NCBI RefSeq assembly: GCF_001543105.1
Contig: NZ_CP014159.1
Coordinates: forward strand, 310,001-374,000
Source: Aerococcus christensenii
Lineage (GTDB): Bacteria > Bacillota > Bacilli > Lactobacillales > Aerococcaceae
DNA: 64,000 bases
Direction: 5' to 3'
Both the position numbers and the translations under genes were made by a program. Positions 17,311 through 27,611 of the stretch are shown here, in pieces. The notes below the pieces were generated by a model that was not told the DNA's origin, ran no database searches, and saw nothing but the letters and a program-made list of their open reading frames with translations. Each line of letters opens with the position of its first letter. Position 1 is the first letter of the stretch.

Positions 17311-19068
17311 CTATCCCTTTCTTCCTTTTTGATTTTTAGTATTCTTTGACGCTTTGGTGGCTTCTAATTCTTTCGTTCCTTTTTTGAAATTTCTCCTTCC
17401 TCTGCGATGAGAAGCTTCCATAATGACTGGGAGGACCATTGGCCGTCGTTTAGTTTCTTTAAAGAGATACTTAGCAACGACCTCCCTAATTGAAGACTTC
17501 ACTTCACTCCATTCGAAGTTTTTCGAATCTTCTAGAGCTTTCTCCACCGTTTCGACGACTAAAGCCTTGCTTGCGTTGAAAAGTTCCTTATTTTCTTTCA
17601 CATAGACAAAGCCTCGTGAAATAATTTCTACTTGGGAAAGAATCTTTCCTTCGTTCCGAGAAATAGTTAATACCACCACAAAGATCCCATCTTCTGATAA
17701 GATTCTCCGATCTCTTAGAACGATATTCCCAATATCCCCTACACCTGAACCATCCACTAAAACATTCTGAGCAGGAACTGAAGCGCCTAAACTCATTTGC
17801 CCTTTTTTATAGGTTAGAACATCTCCACGATTTAACAAGAAAATTTCGCTGTCTTGATAGCCCGTTTTTTTAGCTAATTTTCGGTGAGCATCCATTAAGC
17901 GGTATTCACCAGATACTGGAACAATATATTTGGGTTTAAAGAGTCCCATAAGAATTTCTAAATCTTTTGGAGAAGCGTGTCCACTTGATTTATAAGCAGA
18001 TAAAACTTCTACAGCATGGCCTCCTGCTCGATAAATATCATCTTTAGTATCCGCCATTAAAGTTTCCAATCCTACAGACGGACTAGAAGTAATTAATACT
18101 TTATCTCCTTTTTGGATCGTTACACGTTTATGATTGCCTCTGGACATTTCTTGCAAGGTCTTCAAAATCTTACCGTGCCCGCCTGTTTCTAGAATAATTA
18201 CACGATGATCTTCTGCTTTATCTAATTTATCTAAAGGTTGAATCAAATCTTTGGATGGAAGAGTCAATTTATTTAAGCGAATGGCTACATCAATGATTTG
18301 TTCCACTTGATCACCTGATAGGTAAACATTCCGATGTAACTTCTGAGCAACATTGAAAACTTGTTGTATCCGTAAAATATTACTATCTACTGTCGCAATA
18401 ACTACTCTACCTTCTGCTTTACCCACTTCTTTTAAAATAGCTTGTTCCAAAGAAGCTTCTGAAGAATTTTCAAAATAAGAATCTGCATGTTGAGAATCTG
18501 CTAGTAAAGCAATCACTTCATTAGAAGCAATTTCATTCATTCGGTTAAAATTCGTTTGATAACCATTTCCAACGGTCATATCAAACTTAAAGTCTCCCGT
18601 ATAGACAATGCTTCCTTGTTTCGTTTGAATGGCAATTCCTATAGATTCAGGGACGGTATGAGTGGTATTAAAGAACTTGACAACTGCTTCTTTAAAATCA
18701 ATTTCATTGGAATCATCAATCACATAAAAATCTTTAAAATTCTTTACTCCCCGTTGTCTACATGTAATTTTAGCCAATTCAATCGTTAATTCTGTTCCAA
18801 AAACGGGAACGTTGACTTCTCTCAATAAATACGGCAAAGCCCCGATTGCATCCGCATGACCGTGAGTTAAAAATACCCCTGCCACTTGATCTTTATGCTC
18901 AATGACATAAGTAAAATCAGGAATCATAATATCAATTCCTAACATTTCATCAGGTGGGAAAATTAATCCACAATCTAATATAAAAATTTTATTATTCACT
19001 TCCACAAGGTACATATTTTTTCCGTCTTCACGTACCCCGCCTAATGGAATAATATTTATTCCACTCAT
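17311..19068 (-). CDS. rnjB: Ribonuclease J2
   Basis: A 585-aa metallo-beta-lactamase/beta-CASP RNase. The metal motif reads H69-G-H71-A-D73-A74 in place of HxHxDH, so the last His is Ala. Other signatures are kept: YTGDFKFD, VSGEYRLMDAHRKLA and SSGHAS. A weakened motif is typical of the J2 paralogue, which acts mainly as partner of the active J1 (not in this window). It follows asd, as in Bacillus where rnjB ends the asd-dap cluster, although no dapA or dapG is here. The C-terminal end is lysine and arginine rich, fitting RNA binding. Confidence 0.9.
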   Translation of the reverse strand: MSGINIIPLGGVREDGKNMYLVEVNNKIFILDCGLIFPPDEMLGIDIMIPDFTYVIEHKDQVAGVFLTHGHADAIGALPYLLREVNVPVFGTELTIELAKITCRQRGVKNFKDFYVIDDSNEIDFKEAVVKFFNTTHTVPESIGIAIQTKQGSIVYTGDFKFDMTVGNGYQTNFNRMNEIASNEVIALLADSQHADSYFENSSEASLEQAILKEVGKAEGRVVIATVDSNILRIQQVFNVAQKLHRNVYLSGDQVEQIIDVAIRLNKLTLPSKDLIQPLDKLDKAEDHRVIILETGGHGKILKTLQEMSRGNHKRVTIQKGDKVLITSSPSVGLETLMADTKDDIYRAGGHAVEVLSAYKSSGHASPKDLEILMGLFKPKYIVPVSGEYRLMDAHRKLAKKTGYQDSEIFLLNRGDVLTYKKGQMSLGASVPAQNVLVDGSGVGDIGNIVLRDRRILSEDGIFVVVLTISRNEGKILSQVEIISRGFVYVKENKELFNASKALVVETVEKALEDSKNFEWSEVKSSIREVVAKYLFKETKRRPMVLPVIMEASHRRGRRNFKKGTKELEATKASKNTKNQKGRKG

Positions 19069-19141
19069 TCACTTCTCCTCTTTCTATTTTCTTTTTTTAG
19101 AAAATTTGTTTGAAAGGCTTCTCTCCCTCTACTTATTTGTT

Positions 19142-20185
19142 TTAAATCAATCCGCGCTGAATCATAGCTTCTGCAATTTCTATTGAATTATAAGCAGCGC
19201 CTTTCCACAAATTATCTGACACTACCCACAAATGAAAGCCTGTCTTAACATCTAGATCTTTTCGAATTCTTCCAACAAAAGTTTCTTTTCGATTAACTGC
19301 TTGAATAGGTTGTGGGTAAATTTGTTCTAAAATATCATCTTGCACAAGCACATTTGGTGCTTGTGCAAGTACCTTTTGAATGGCTTCAATCGTCACGTCT
19401 TCTTTTTCGACTTCAATATAGACGGATTCTGAATGACCTTTTATAACTGGAACTCGTACACATGTCGCTGAAACAGGAAGGTTCGGTAAACCCATGATTT
19501 TTTTCGTTTCATTGGTCATTTTCATTTCTTCAAACGTATAATGATTATCTTGGAATTTATCAATTTGGGCCAATACATTGAAAGCCATCTGATAATGCTT
19601 TTTATCTCCACCAGTAGGTAAAATGTGAGGAACTTCTATGGGTTCTTCATTCAGAAGGCAGCGAAACTGATTTTTCATTTCTTCAACAGCCCGAGCACCC
19701 GCACCTGATACAGCCTGATAAGTGGAAACAATCACCCGTTTTAAACCAAATGCCTCATAAATAGGTTGTAAAGCCATTACCATTTGAATAGTGGAACAGT
19801 TAGGATTAGCAATTAAACCTTTATGGCTGTCTAAGGCTTCCGGATTAACTTCTGGAACCACAAGAGGCGTATTTTCATCCATACGAAAAGCACTCGTATT
19901 GTCTACTACAATAGCCCCAGCTTTCACAGCAATAGGGGCAAATTCTAAAGAGCGCTCTCCACCCGCACTAAAAAAGGCAATATCAATATTTTTAAAAGAG
20001 TCTTTCGTTAACTCTTCTACCTTATACATCTTGGCTCCAACTTTTAGCTCTTGACCAGCTGAACGTTTGGACGCGAGTAATCGTACTTGATCATAAGGAA
20101 TCTTAGAATAAGCTAATAAATACCGCAATTGTTCTCCGACAGCTCCTGTAGCACCAACAATCGCTACGTTATATTTTTTAGTCAT
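19142..20185 (-). CDS. asd: Aspartate-semialdehyde dehydrogenase
   Basis: The 347-aa enzyme reduces aspartyl phosphate with NADPH to the semialdehyde, the branch point to lysine/diaminopimelate, threonine and methionine. It has [10 protein letters not shown] for NADPH, the active-site [10 protein letters not shown] with Cys130, [11 protein letters not shown], and [10 protein letters not shown] with the acid-base His. It heads an asd-rnjB-(ThiT-like) unit with a promoter at 20221-20249 and diverges from srtA. The threonine branch continues at thrC (47771). Confidence 0.96.
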   Translation of the reverse strand: MTKKYNVAIVGATGAVGEQLRYLLAYSKIPYDQVRLLASKRSAGQELKVGAKMYKVEELTKDSFKNIDIAFFSAGGERSLEFAPIAVKAGAIVVDNTSAFRMDENTPLVVPEVNPEALDSHKGLIANPNCSTIQMVMALQPIYEAFGLKRVIVSTYQAVSGAGARAVEEMKNQFRCLLNEEPIEVPHILPTGGDKKHYQMAFNVLAQIDKFQDNHYTFEEMKMTNETKKIMGLPNLPVSATCVRVPVIKGHSESVYIEVEKEDVTIEAIQKVLAQAPNVLVQDDILEQIYPQPIQAVNRKETFVGRIRKDLDVKTGFHLWVVSDNLWKGAAYNSIEIAEAMIQRGLI

Positions 20186-20220
20186 ATTTTTCTCTCCTTA
20201 TCCCATAAAAAGCTATTCTC

Positions 20221-20249
20221 ATTCTACCAAACTATTATCACTTTAACAA
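20221..20249 (-). promoter_or_regulatory. Predicted SigA promoter of asd
   Basis: On the minus strand TTGTTA is followed after 17 bases by TAGAAT, with the start expected about 30 bases before the asd ATG. Confidence 0.6.
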
Positions 20250-20308
20250 ATACTGATCCTTTTTTTCTAACTAGCCTTCCAAGAAAAATTTAAAAATTGT
20301 CACAAGTT

Positions 20309-20348
20309 TTCTTTTACCATTCAGAGTATTCTTTTACCATTCAGAGTA
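20309..20348 (+). repeat. Tandem 20-bp duplication in the srtA upstream region
   Basis: Two identical 20-base units (TTCTTTTACC followed by ATTCAGAGTA) abut with no spacer. A TATAAT hexamer (20347-20352) straddles the right edge of the second copy and is the only good -10 for srtA; no matching -35 is evident at the usual spacing. It looks like a recent duplication next to or within the promoter. Confidence 0.85.
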
Positions 20349-20377
20349 TAATAAGGAAAACGAACGGAGTAACTACA

Positions 20378-21067
20378 GTGAAAAAATTTCTAAAATACCT
20401 TATCGGCTTAATTATTTTATTGGGAGGCGTTCTTGTAGGGATCTTATTCTTTACGAATCCATCTTCCCCATTCCAAACACCAGCAATAAGTCAGGAAGGG
20501 CCTTCTCCCGCTGCCCAAACTGCGCGCCAAAATGTTCAAGGATTAAATCCTGATTTAGATATTAAAGGAGCTTTGGTTTACCCTAATGCGCATATTTACG
20601 GTCCCTTGGTTGAAGGTCTTACAGAAGAAAATATGCATTACGGCATCGCTGCCTTCTATCCCGACGAGCAAACCTTAGGCGAAGGGAATTATCCCGTGAC
20701 TTCCCATAATATCGACTATTTTAAAAAAGGCGTCTTACTGAGTCCTATTGTTACCGAAGCTAAAATTGGTGACTTAGTCTATGTCACAGATCTTCAAAAT
20801 ATTTACACATTTAAAGTTGATTTTAACGAAACCGTGCCTGAAACCCGTGTAGACCTTGTCGAAACAAATTGGGATCATCCCATTTTAACGATGATGACCT
20901 GTTCAAAGCCCGTACAGCCTGTCCACACTCGAAAAATTGTTCAAGCCTCTCTTGTGGATACCGTAGACTTTGACCATGCCGATGAAAAAATCCTTGAACT
21001 CTTCCAACCTAGCTATAACTTTTATAAATTTGATCACTTCCAAGTAAGCAATAGTGGGGATATGTAA
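20378..21067 (+). CDS. srtA: Class A sortase
   Basis: A 229-aa transpeptidase that anchors LPxTG proteins to peptidoglycan. It has one N-terminal membrane anchor (about residues 5-25) and the sortase barrel with catalytic His110 (PVTSHNID), Cys175 (TMMTCSKP, the TLxTC-type motif) and Arg185 (HTRKIV). The GTG at 20378 is chosen because CGGAG lies 8 bases upstream and the protein then begins directly with its membrane anchor; a start at 20297 would add 27 unlikely residues and run through the tandem duplication. No LPxTG substrate is encoded nearby. It diverges from asd. Confidence 0.9.
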   Translation: MKKFLKYLIGLIILLGGVLVGILFFTNPSSPFQTPAISQEGPSPAAQTARQNVQGLNPDLDIKGALVYPNAHIYGPLVEGLTEENMHYGIAAFYPDEQTLGEGNYPVTSHNIDYFKKGVLLSPIVTEAKIGDLVYVTDLQNIYTFKVDFNETVPETRVDLVETNWDHPILTMMTCSKPVQPVHTRKIVQASLVDTVDFDHADEKILELFQPSYNFYKFDHFQVSNSGDM

Positions 21068-21091
21068 GGATAAAAAAGTTCCCTCAACTAC

Positions 21092-21140
21092 AAAAAGCTG
21101 ACTTGAATTGTCTTCTCCTCGACATTCAAGCCAGCTTTTT
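21092..21140. terminator. Convergent terminator of srtA and pnp
   Basis: AAAAAGCTGACTTGAAT pairs imperfectly with ATTCAAGCCAGCTTTTT around a pyrimidine loop, with T runs on both strands. Confidence 0.85.
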
Positions 21141-21148
21141 CTTAGGGT

Positions 21149-23266
21149 CTATTGATTATTTTCTTCAAGGGCTTTCATGGATAAATTAATTCGCCCACGA
21201 TTATCTACTTCAATGACTTTAACTTTGACTTCATCTCCCAAACTGACAACATCTTCTACTTTATTGGTACGTTGATTTTGCAATTCAGAAATATGAACCA
21301 TCCCACTTTGGTGGCTCGTAATTTGGACAAATGCTCCAAATTTTTCAATTCGGGTCACTTTCCCTGTAAAAACTTGACCAACTTCTACCTCAAAAGTAAT
21401 CTCTTCGATAATAGCGATAGCACGTTTAATCATCGCTTCATCTTCACTAGCGATACTTACACGTCCATCATCATCAATATCAATCTTAACTCCAGTTTCT
21501 TCGATGATCTTATCAATGGTTTCTCCGCCTTTTCCAATGACTTCTCCAATCTTCTTCGGATCAATAGTAATCATTTCAATCTTAGGCGCATAAGGGCTGA
21601 GATGGTCTCTTGGAGCTTCTAAAGCGGTTGTTAGATGATCTAGAATTTGTAACCGTGCCGTTTTGGCTTGAGCCAAAGATTCTCGCAAGATAGTCTCTGT
21701 AATTCCCTTAATCTTAATATCCATTTGTAAAGCTGTAATTCCTTGGCGAGTTCCGGCCACTTTGAAGTCCATATCTCCTAAGTGGTCCTCTAAGCCTTGA
21801 ATATCCGTTAAAATTGTATATTTCTGATTATCTTTTTCATCCATAATCAAGCCCATTGCAATCCCCGCTACAGGCGCTTTGATAGGAACACCCGCATCCA
21901 TTAAAGCTAACGTTCCCGCACAAATTGAGGCTTGAGAAGAAGAACCATTTGATTCCAAAACTTCCGCTACTAAGCGAATGGTGTAAGGAAAGTCTTCTTG
22001 ACTTGGAAGCACACGTTGTAAAGCTCTGTGTCCTAATTCCCCGTGTCCAATTTCACGGCGACCTGGTGACCCATACCGTCCATTAGCCCCAACAGAATAT
22101 TGAGGGAAATTATAATGATGCAAGAAGTAACGTTCCTTTTCTGGAGATAACCCATCTAAAGGTTGATATTCAGAAAGAGGGGCCAAAGTACAAATCGACA
22201 AAGCTTGGGTTTGCCCACGGGTAAATAAAGCGGACCCATGTGTCCGTGGTAAAAGGCCAACTTCAGAAGAAAGTGGACGAATTTCATCAATTTTTCGCCC
22301 ATCTGGACGTACCTTTTCTTCTGTAATCAAGCGACGGACTTCTTCATATTCTAACTTATCTGCTGCCGCTGCCACCTGACGAGTTTTGGATTCAAGGTCT
22401 TCATCCTCAGCAAACTGTTCTTCATAGAAAGCAATCATTTCATCTTTGACAGCTTGTACTCCTTCTTCTCGTTCTAACTTATCAAAGATTTGAATGGCAT
22501 CTACCATTTTTTGATGATAGCGTGCATAAATATCTTCTTCTAAGTCTTCAGGAAGAACTTCTGGTTGAAAATCTGCTTTTTCTTTACCGATGGCTTGGCG
22601 AACTTCCTCTTGGAAATAGCATAATTCTTTAATGGTGGCATGCCCAAATAATAGAGCTTCCAACATTTCTTCTTCACTGAGTTCTTGGGCAGAGGATTCT
22701 ACCATGTTAATAGCGGTTTTCGTCCCTGCAACGGTTAACTCTAAATCGGATTCCTTTTGTTGTTCTAAAGTCGGATTAATCACAAAATCACCATGAACGC
22801 GTCCTACATTAACCCCAGCAATTGGCCCATCGAAAGGCACTTCAGAAATCGTTATAGCCAAAGAAGACCCTAACATTGCTGCCATTTCTGGACTACAATC
22901 GTTATCTACAGATAACACGGTGTTAATAATTTGAATTTCGTTCTTATAACCTTCCTTGAACATCGGACGAATAGGTCGATCAATTAAACGTGCAGTCAAG
23001 GTCGCATGTTCTGTTGGACGACCCTCCCGTTTAACAAAACCTCCAGGGATCTTACCTGCAGCGTATAATTTTTCTTCATAATTCACTTGAAGAGGGAAGA
23101 AGTCTTGATCTTCCTTTGGTTCTTTAGCAGCGACCATCGCTGTTAAAACTACTGTATCTCCATATCTTACCAAAACGGCAGACGTGGCTTGCTTGGCTAA
23201 TTGGCCAATCTCTACTTGAAGCGGACGTCCTGCCCAGTTCATTTTAAATACCTGTTTTTCTGACAT
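21149..23266 (-). CDS. pnp: Polyribonucleotide nucleotidyltransferase (PNPase)
   Basis: The 705-aa phosphorolytic 3-prime exonuclease degrades mRNA in the cytosol. Two RNase PH domains (about 1-230 and 310-545) are joined by a helical linker; the second carries [16 protein letters not shown] and [13 protein letters not shown] domain follows ([17 protein letters not shown]), then an S1 domain ([20 protein letters not shown]). Length is normal. It lies downstream of rpsO, a conserved pair, but the rpsO terminator stands between them. RNase J2 is encoded nearby. Confidence 0.97.
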   Translation of the reverse strand: MSEKQVFKMNWAGRPLQVEIGQLAKQATSAVLVRYGDTVVLTAMVAAKEPKEDQDFFPLQVNYEEKLYAAGKIPGGFVKREGRPTEHATLTARLIDRPIRPMFKEGYKNEIQIINTVLSVDNDCSPEMAAMLGSSLAITISEVPFDGPIAGVNVGRVHGDFVINPTLEQQKESDLELTVAGTKTAINMVESSAQELSEEEMLEALLFGHATIKELCYFQEEVRQAIGKEKADFQPEVLPEDLEEDIYARYHQKMVDAIQIFDKLEREEGVQAVKDEMIAFYEEQFAEDEDLESKTRQVAAAADKLEYEEVRRLITEEKVRPDGRKIDEIRPLSSEVGLLPRTHGSALFTRGQTQALSICTLAPLSEYQPLDGLSPEKERYFLHHYNFPQYSVGANGRYGSPGRREIGHGELGHRALQRVLPSQEDFPYTIRLVAEVLESNGSSSQASICAGTLALMDAGVPIKAPVAGIAMGLIMDEKDNQKYTILTDIQGLEDHLGDMDFKVAGTRQGITALQMDIKIKGITETILRESLAQAKTARLQILDHLTTALEAPRDHLSPYAPKIEMITIDPKKIGEVIGKGGETIDKIIEETGVKIDIDDDGRVSIASEDEAMIKRAIAIIEEITFEVEVGQVFTGKVTRIEKFGAFVQITSHQSGMVHISELQNQRTNKVEDVVSLGDEVKVKVIEVDNRGRINLSMKALEENNQ

Positions 23267-23391
23267 CTTGTCTCCATTCTACCCGCTTGCCCTACTAAAC
23301 AAGGATATAAAGCTTCCCTAAGCAAGCCTCATAGCTTTGATTAGTAAGTACAAAAAGCGGGATGATTTAGTAATAATTTCCCCTTACTTGA

Positions 23392-23424
23392 GAAAAAGCG
23401 AGATTCAATAAGAATCTCGCTTTA
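23392..23424 (-). terminator. rpsO terminator
   Basis: A 12-bp perfect stem (AAAGCGAGATTC with GAATCTCGCTTT) with a 5-base loop and a T run on the minus strand, 10 bases past the rpsO stop codon. pnp lies beyond it, so read-through or a separate promoter must supply pnp. Confidence 0.88.
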
Positions 23425-23433
23425 CGCTAATCA

Positions 23434-23703
23434 TTAACGACGTAAACCTAAGCTTTGGATAAGGTTACGGTAACGTGTAACATCTTTTTTACGTAAATAA
23501 GCTAATAAGTTACGACGATGACCGATTTTCTTCATTAAACCACGGTAAGAAGCATGGTCTTTCTTATGTGTTTTGGCATGGTCGTTGAGGTGGTTAATAT
23601 CTGCTGTTAATAAAGCAATTTGAACTTCAGCAGAACCTGTATCTCCTTCATGCGCTGCATATTTTGCAATGATTGCATCTTTTTCAGATTTTGTTAATGA
23701 CAT
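23434..23703 (-). CDS. rpsO: 30S ribosomal protein S15
   Basis: The 89-aa S15 shows [35 protein letters not shown] and [14 protein letters not shown], the conserved rRNA-binding helices. It binds the central domain of 16S rRNA early in 30S assembly. An AAGGTG site precedes the ATG. The leader upstream is structured and probably lets S15 limit its own synthesis. Confidence 0.97.
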   Translation of the reverse strand: MSLTKSEKDAIIAKYAAHEGDTGSAEVQIALLTADINHLNDHAKTHKKDHASYRGLMKKIGHRRNLLAYLRKKDVTRYRNLIQSLGLRR

Positions 23704-23711
23704 GTAACATT

Positions 23712-23803
23712 CACCTTTCTTTCTTTTAGTCGCCTTCTTCTGAGCCTATCGTCGGTGACTCACTAAGCCAAGAAGGAGGTCTATGTGCTATTGCACAACT
23801 ATC
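23712..23803 (-). promoter_or_regulatory. Structured rpsO leader, candidate S15 autoregulatory RNA
   Basis: The transcribed leader contains CCTTCTT (near 23777) pairing with AAGAAGG (near 23734), enclosing smaller helices built on GAGTC/GAC and GGCT/AGCC-like pairs. This makes a multi-helix element just before the rpsO ribosome binding site. Several unrelated S15-binding leaders are known in bacteria; I cannot assign this to a named class. Confidence 0.45.
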
Positions 23804-23832
23804 ATTATACGAACAAACAGACAAGTTTGCAA
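23804..23832 (-). promoter_or_regulatory. Predicted SigA promoter of rpsO
   Basis: On the minus strand TTGCAA is followed after 17 bases by a perfect TATAAT. It gives a leader of about 95 bases. Confidence 0.8.
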
Positions 23833-23901
23833 GAATCTATCTCTGTTTTTTATAAAATTATCAAACTTTTCTACGTCCTGCTTCTTCTCATATTCTTCCT
23901 A

Positions 23902-25893
23902 TCATTTGATAGCGTATTCTGCTTTCAATTCTAAAAGAATATCTCGAAGTTCTGCGGCCTTTTCAAAGTCTAGAACTTTGGCTGCCGCTTGCATTTCTTG
24001 TTCGACATGATGCAAGGCTTCTTCTTTGTCCGTGCGATTCAAAGCACGAATCGTGTCTGCCAAAGATTCTGTTCTTTCTTCCTGAGGCTTAGACGTAATA
24101 TGGATAGATTCTCGAATACCCTTTTGAATGGTTTTTGGAATAATCCCATGAGCTTGATTATATGCTTTTTGAATTTTCCGGCGCCGCTCCGTTTCAGTGA
24201 TTGCAGCCTTCATAGAGTCCGTCATTTCATCTGCATACATAATCACATGTCCATGAGCATTTCGAGCAGCCCGTCCAACGGTTTGAATGAGAGACCGTTC
24301 ATTACGCAAGAAGCCTTCTTTATCAGCATCTAAAATAACCACTAAAGAAACTTCTGGGACATCAATCCCTTCTCTTAGTAAGTTAATCCCTACCAAGACA
24401 TCAAATACCCCTAAACGAAGATCTCGAATAATTTCTGTTCTCTCTAAAGTTTTGATATCACTATGAAGGTACTTAACTTTAATGCCAACATCTTCTAGAT
24501 AATCTGTCAAATCTTCTGCCATTTTCTTCGTTAAAGTAGTGACAAAGACCCGTTCCTTCTTTTCTATTCTTTCATTAATTTCGCTGATTAAGTCATCAAT
24601 TTGTCCCTGAATCGGACGAACTTCTACTTGAGGATCTAATAAGCCTGTTGGGCGAATAATCTGTTCAACAATTTCACCATTCGCCTTTTGAATCTCATAA
24701 TCTCCTGGAGTAGCAGACACATAGATGGCTTGGTTCACCCGCTTTTCAAATTCTTCTAACTTCAGGGGGCGATTGTCTAAAGCACTTGGCAAACGAAAAC
24801 CGTACTCTACCAGCTGTTCCTTTCTTGCCTTATCGCCATTATACATTCCCCGAACTTGAGGCATAGTCATATGAGATTCATCCACAATTAACAGATAATC
24901 CTCAGGGAAAAAATCCAATAAAGTATAGGGAGGTTGCCCTGGTTTTCTCCCATCCATGTGTCGGGAATAATTTTCAATTCCATTGCAGTATCCCATCTCT
25001 AAAAGCATTTCGATATCATAACGGGTTCGCTGTTCTAAACGCTGGGCCTCAAGTAACTTGCCTTCTTCCTTGAAGCGTTTCAATTGAATATCTAATTCTT
25101 CTTCAATTGTTTCTACGGCGCGATGAATCTTATCATAATCCACCACAAAGTGAGTGGCAGGATAAATGGGGAAATGTTTTACATCATTTTTCACTTCTCC
25201 TGTCATTACATCCACTTCACGAATACGATCAATTTCATCTCCAAAGAATTCCACTCGAACAGCTTCCCCTTCTCTGGAAGGTAAGAAAATCTCAACAATA
25301 TCTCCCCTCACTCGAAAGGTTCCCCGTCGAAAATCAATATCATTTCTTTCATATTGCATATCAATTAGCTGCCGCATCAAATCATCCCGATCTATTTCTT
25401 GACCTTGCCGAATAGATAGGACATGATTGCGATATTCTTCTGGATCTACCAAGCCGTAAATACAAGACACAGAAGCCACAATGATGGTGTCTCTTCGCTC
25501 TAAAATCGATGATGTCGCAGAATGTCGTAACTTATCAATCTCATTATTCACAGAAGCACTCTTTTCAATGTAAGAGTCGCTCGAAGGAACGTAGGCTTCC
25601 GGCTGATAATAATCATAATAAGATACAAAATATTCCACCGCATTATTCGGGAAAAACTCTTTGAGCTCAGAATAAAGCTGGCCCGCTAAAGTTTTATTAT
25701 GTGCCAATACCAAAGTAGGGCGATTGGTTTTCTCAATCACATTTGCCATGGTAAAAGTCTTTCCTGTTCCTGTTCCCCCTAAAAGGACTTGCTCCTTATC
25801 TCCCTTTTCGACGCCCCGAACCAATGCTTGGATCGCTTCGGGTTGGTCGCCGTTCGGTTGATAGGGAGCCACTAATTCAAATTGATCTTTCAC
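23902..25893 (-). CDS. uvrB: Excinuclease ABC subunit B
   Basis: The 663-aa UvrB verifies damage in nucleotide excision repair and hands DNA to UvrC. It has Walker A GGTGTGKT at 39-46, the beta-hairpin region [25 protein letters not shown] (motif II), [15 protein letters not shown], and a C-terminal UVR domain ([20 protein letters not shown]) that contacts UvrC. uvrA is not adjacent at the downstream side. I looked for a LexA box in the 200 bases upstream and found none, unlike Bacillus. Confidence 0.97.
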   Translation of the reverse strand: MKDQFELVAPYQPNGDQPEAIQALVRGVEKGDKEQVLLGGTGTGKTFTMANVIEKTNRPTLVLAHNKTLAGQLYSELKEFFPNNAVEYFVSYYDYYQPEAYVPSSDSYIEKSASVNNEIDKLRHSATSSILERRDTIIVASVSCIYGLVDPEEYRNHVLSIRQGQEIDRDDLMRQLIDMQYERNDIDFRRGTFRVRGDIVEIFLPSREGEAVRVEFFGDEIDRIREVDVMTGEVKNDVKHFPIYPATHFVVDYDKIHRAVETIEEELDIQLKRFKEEGKLLEAQRLEQRTRYDIEMLLEMGYCNGIENYSRHMDGRKPGQPPYTLLDFFPEDYLLIVDESHMTMPQVRGMYNGDKARKEQLVEYGFRLPSALDNRPLKLEEFEKRVNQAIYVSATPGDYEIQKANGEIVEQIIRPTGLLDPQVEVRPIQGQIDDLISEINERIEKKERVFVTTLTKKMAEDLTDYLEDVGIKVKYLHSDIKTLERTEIIRDLRLGVFDVLVGINLLREGIDVPEVSLVVILDADKEGFLRNERSLIQTVGRAARNAHGHVIMYADEMTDSMKAAITETERRRKIQKAYNQAHGIIPKTIQKGIRESIHITSKPQEERTESLADTIRALNRTDKEEALHHVEQEMQAAAKVLDFEKAAELRDILLELKAEYAIK

Positions 25894-26010
25894 GCCTCTG
25901 CCTCCTTTGCTCTTAGTTTAGCATGGATATTCATGAAAAACGATACTTCCGCTTTTCTATTTTCTCTGTCTCATTGCTGCCGTATTTTTTAAGAGTTTCA
26001 TCTTTTCTTC

Positions 26011-26039
26011 TTGCATCACTTCCTTAAATTCTGTATAAT
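26011..26039 (+). promoter_or_regulatory. Predicted SigA promoter of rpsT
   Basis: TTGCAT (26011-26016), 17 bases, then TATAAT (26034-26039). The leader is about 50 bases long. Confidence 0.8.
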
Positions 26040-26096
26040 AGTTTTGTTAGTGACCTGTTCACTTGAAAAAAGTTCGAAAAGAAAGAGGTGGACTCT

Positions 26097-26351
26097 GTGG
26101 CAAATATTAAGTCAGCTATTAAACGTGTTCGTCAAAATGAAAAGAATACCGCTCAAAACACCGCTAAAATTAGCGAAATGCGTACCGCAATTAAGGCTTT
26201 TAACCAAGCCGTAGAAGAAGGTGCTGATAACACCCAAGAATTATTCACACGCGCACAAAAATTAGTAGCTCAAGCAGCTAACAAGCACTTAATTCACGCA
26301 AACAAAGCAAGTCGTACAACAGCTCGTATGGCTAAAAAATTAAATGCTTAA
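26097..26351 (+). CDS. rpsT: 30S ribosomal protein S20
   Basis: The 84-aa S20 begins at a GTG ([16 protein letters not shown]), with AGAGGTGG placed 5-6 bases upstream; an ATG three codons earlier would sit too close to this site. It has the S20 helices [15 protein letters not shown] and HKNKAS-type [18 protein letters not shown]. It binds the 5-prime domain of 16S rRNA. As in many Firmicutes it lies near holA, here convergent with it rather than divergent because the PTS gene is between them. Confidence 0.96.
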   Translation: MANIKSAIKRVRQNEKNTAQNTAKISEMRTAIKAFNQAVEEGADNTQELFTRAQKLVAQAANKHLIHANKASRTTARMAKKLNA

Positions 26352-26367
26352 TTTCAATTTTTTTGAA

Positions 26368-26408
26368 AAAAAGGAACTAACGAAAAATTTTCGTTAGTTC
26401 CTTTTTTC
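26368..26408 (+). terminator. rpsT terminator
   Basis: A 16-bp stem (AAGGAACTAACGAAAA and its complement) followed by TTTTTTCTT. Confidence 0.9.
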
Positions 26409-26415
26409 TTATCTT

Positions 26416-26463
26416 AAAAGCCGATTCAAAAATCGAATTCTCCAATTTTTGAATTGGCTTTTA
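26416..26463 (-). terminator. Terminator of the PTS IIC gene
   Basis: AAAAGCC-ATTCAAAAA pairs with TTTTTGAAT-GGCTTTT around a loop; on the minus strand it follows the PTS gene stop by about 25 bases. Confidence 0.7.
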
Positions 26464-26489
26464 TTTTAGAGGTTATTCTTCTATATTCC

Positions 26490-27576
26490 TTAACCTAAAG
26501 TCAGATCTCCTTCTTTGATCCAGCCTATCCGTTCCAATAAGCGTCTAAACAAGGGCGAAAGAATCGCAGGTAAAATGAAAGAAATTAAAATTAATCCCAA
26601 ACCATCCATAAAAGTAATTCCAATTTTGGCGCCTGAAGCCACTTCATTTACCCAGCCTTGAATCACTTCAATTTGCCCACATAAACCACAGGTGCCCATC
26701 CCTGAATTAATGGCAGGGCCATTAATTTCTAACTTGAAGACACAAGTAGCCAAAGGGCCTGTCAGAGCTGACGTTATAATGGGTGGAAGCCATACACGCG
26801 GATTTTTAACGATATTAGGCATTTGAAGCATCGATGTCCCAATTCCTTGAGAGACTAAACCGCCCCATTTATTTTCTTTAAAAGACATCACCGCAAAACC
26901 TACCATTTGAGCACAGCATCTAGCAACAGCTGCCCCACCTGCAAGTCCGGTTAAACCCAATGCAGCACAAATAGCGGCTGAAGAAATAGGAAGTGTTAAT
27001 GCAATTTCTACCACTACCGATACTAAGATTCCCATAATAAAAGGTTGTTGTTCAGTCGCCCACATAATCAACTTTCCAAAAGTCATAGCCGCTTTTCCAA
27101 TAGGAGGAGCTATCCACCAAGAAAGTAAAATACCTAGCACAATAGTAACCAAAGGGGGCATCAAGATATCTACTTTCGTTTCTCCAGATACCATTTTCCC
27201 TACTTCAGCTGTTAATATAACTACAAAAAGAACCAACCGCTAAAGGGCCACCAGCTCCACCTAAAGCATTGGAGGCAAATCCAGCAGTCACTAAAGAAAA
27301 TAAAACCAAGGGAGGGCATTTCAAAGCATATCCAATCGCTACCGCCATGGCAGGACCACTCATGGCCATAGCTAAGTCGCCTAAAGTATAAGCCTTGCCA
27401 TTAATGGTCGCTAAAGTGTCCACCAAAAAGCCAAGTCCGGTTAGACTCCCTATCGTATTAATAATGGTTCCTATCAACAAAGAACAGAATAGTCCCTGAG
27501 CCATAGCAGCTAGGGCTTCAATCCCATATCTTTGAAAAGAAATTTCTATATTTTTTCGCTTAAGAAACGTTTGCAT
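26490..27576 (-). pseudogene. PTS sugar transporter subunit IIC, frameshifted
   Basis: Two overlapping minus-strand frames together make one membrane protein of about 350 aa of the PTS_EIIC_2-type family. The first part (27576 down to about 27230) starts MQTFLKRKNIEISFQRYG and runs to GGAGGPLAV, then leaves the family sequence and stops. The second part continues in another frame with VVILTAEVGKMVSGETKVDI to the end at 26490, including SWWIAPPIGKA and SGMGTCGLCGQIEVI. A +1 shift near 27225-27240, for example one base too many in the GG or T5 run, explains it. Residues on both sides are otherwise intact, so the break is recent, or a sequencing error. No IIA or IIB gene is nearby. Confidence 0.75.
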
Positions 27577-27611
27577 AAAGATATACCTTCTCCTCTATTT
27601 AAATTGTCTTT

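Noticed and set aside
25107..25415. Two overlapping plus-strand frames of about 80-100 codons
   Set aside because: Antisense shadows of uvrB.
27200..27245. Programmed ribosomal frameshift in the PTS IIC gene
   Set aside because: The region lacks a classic slippery site with a following structure, and membrane PTS IIC genes are not known to use frameshifting; a mutation or sequencing error is simpler.
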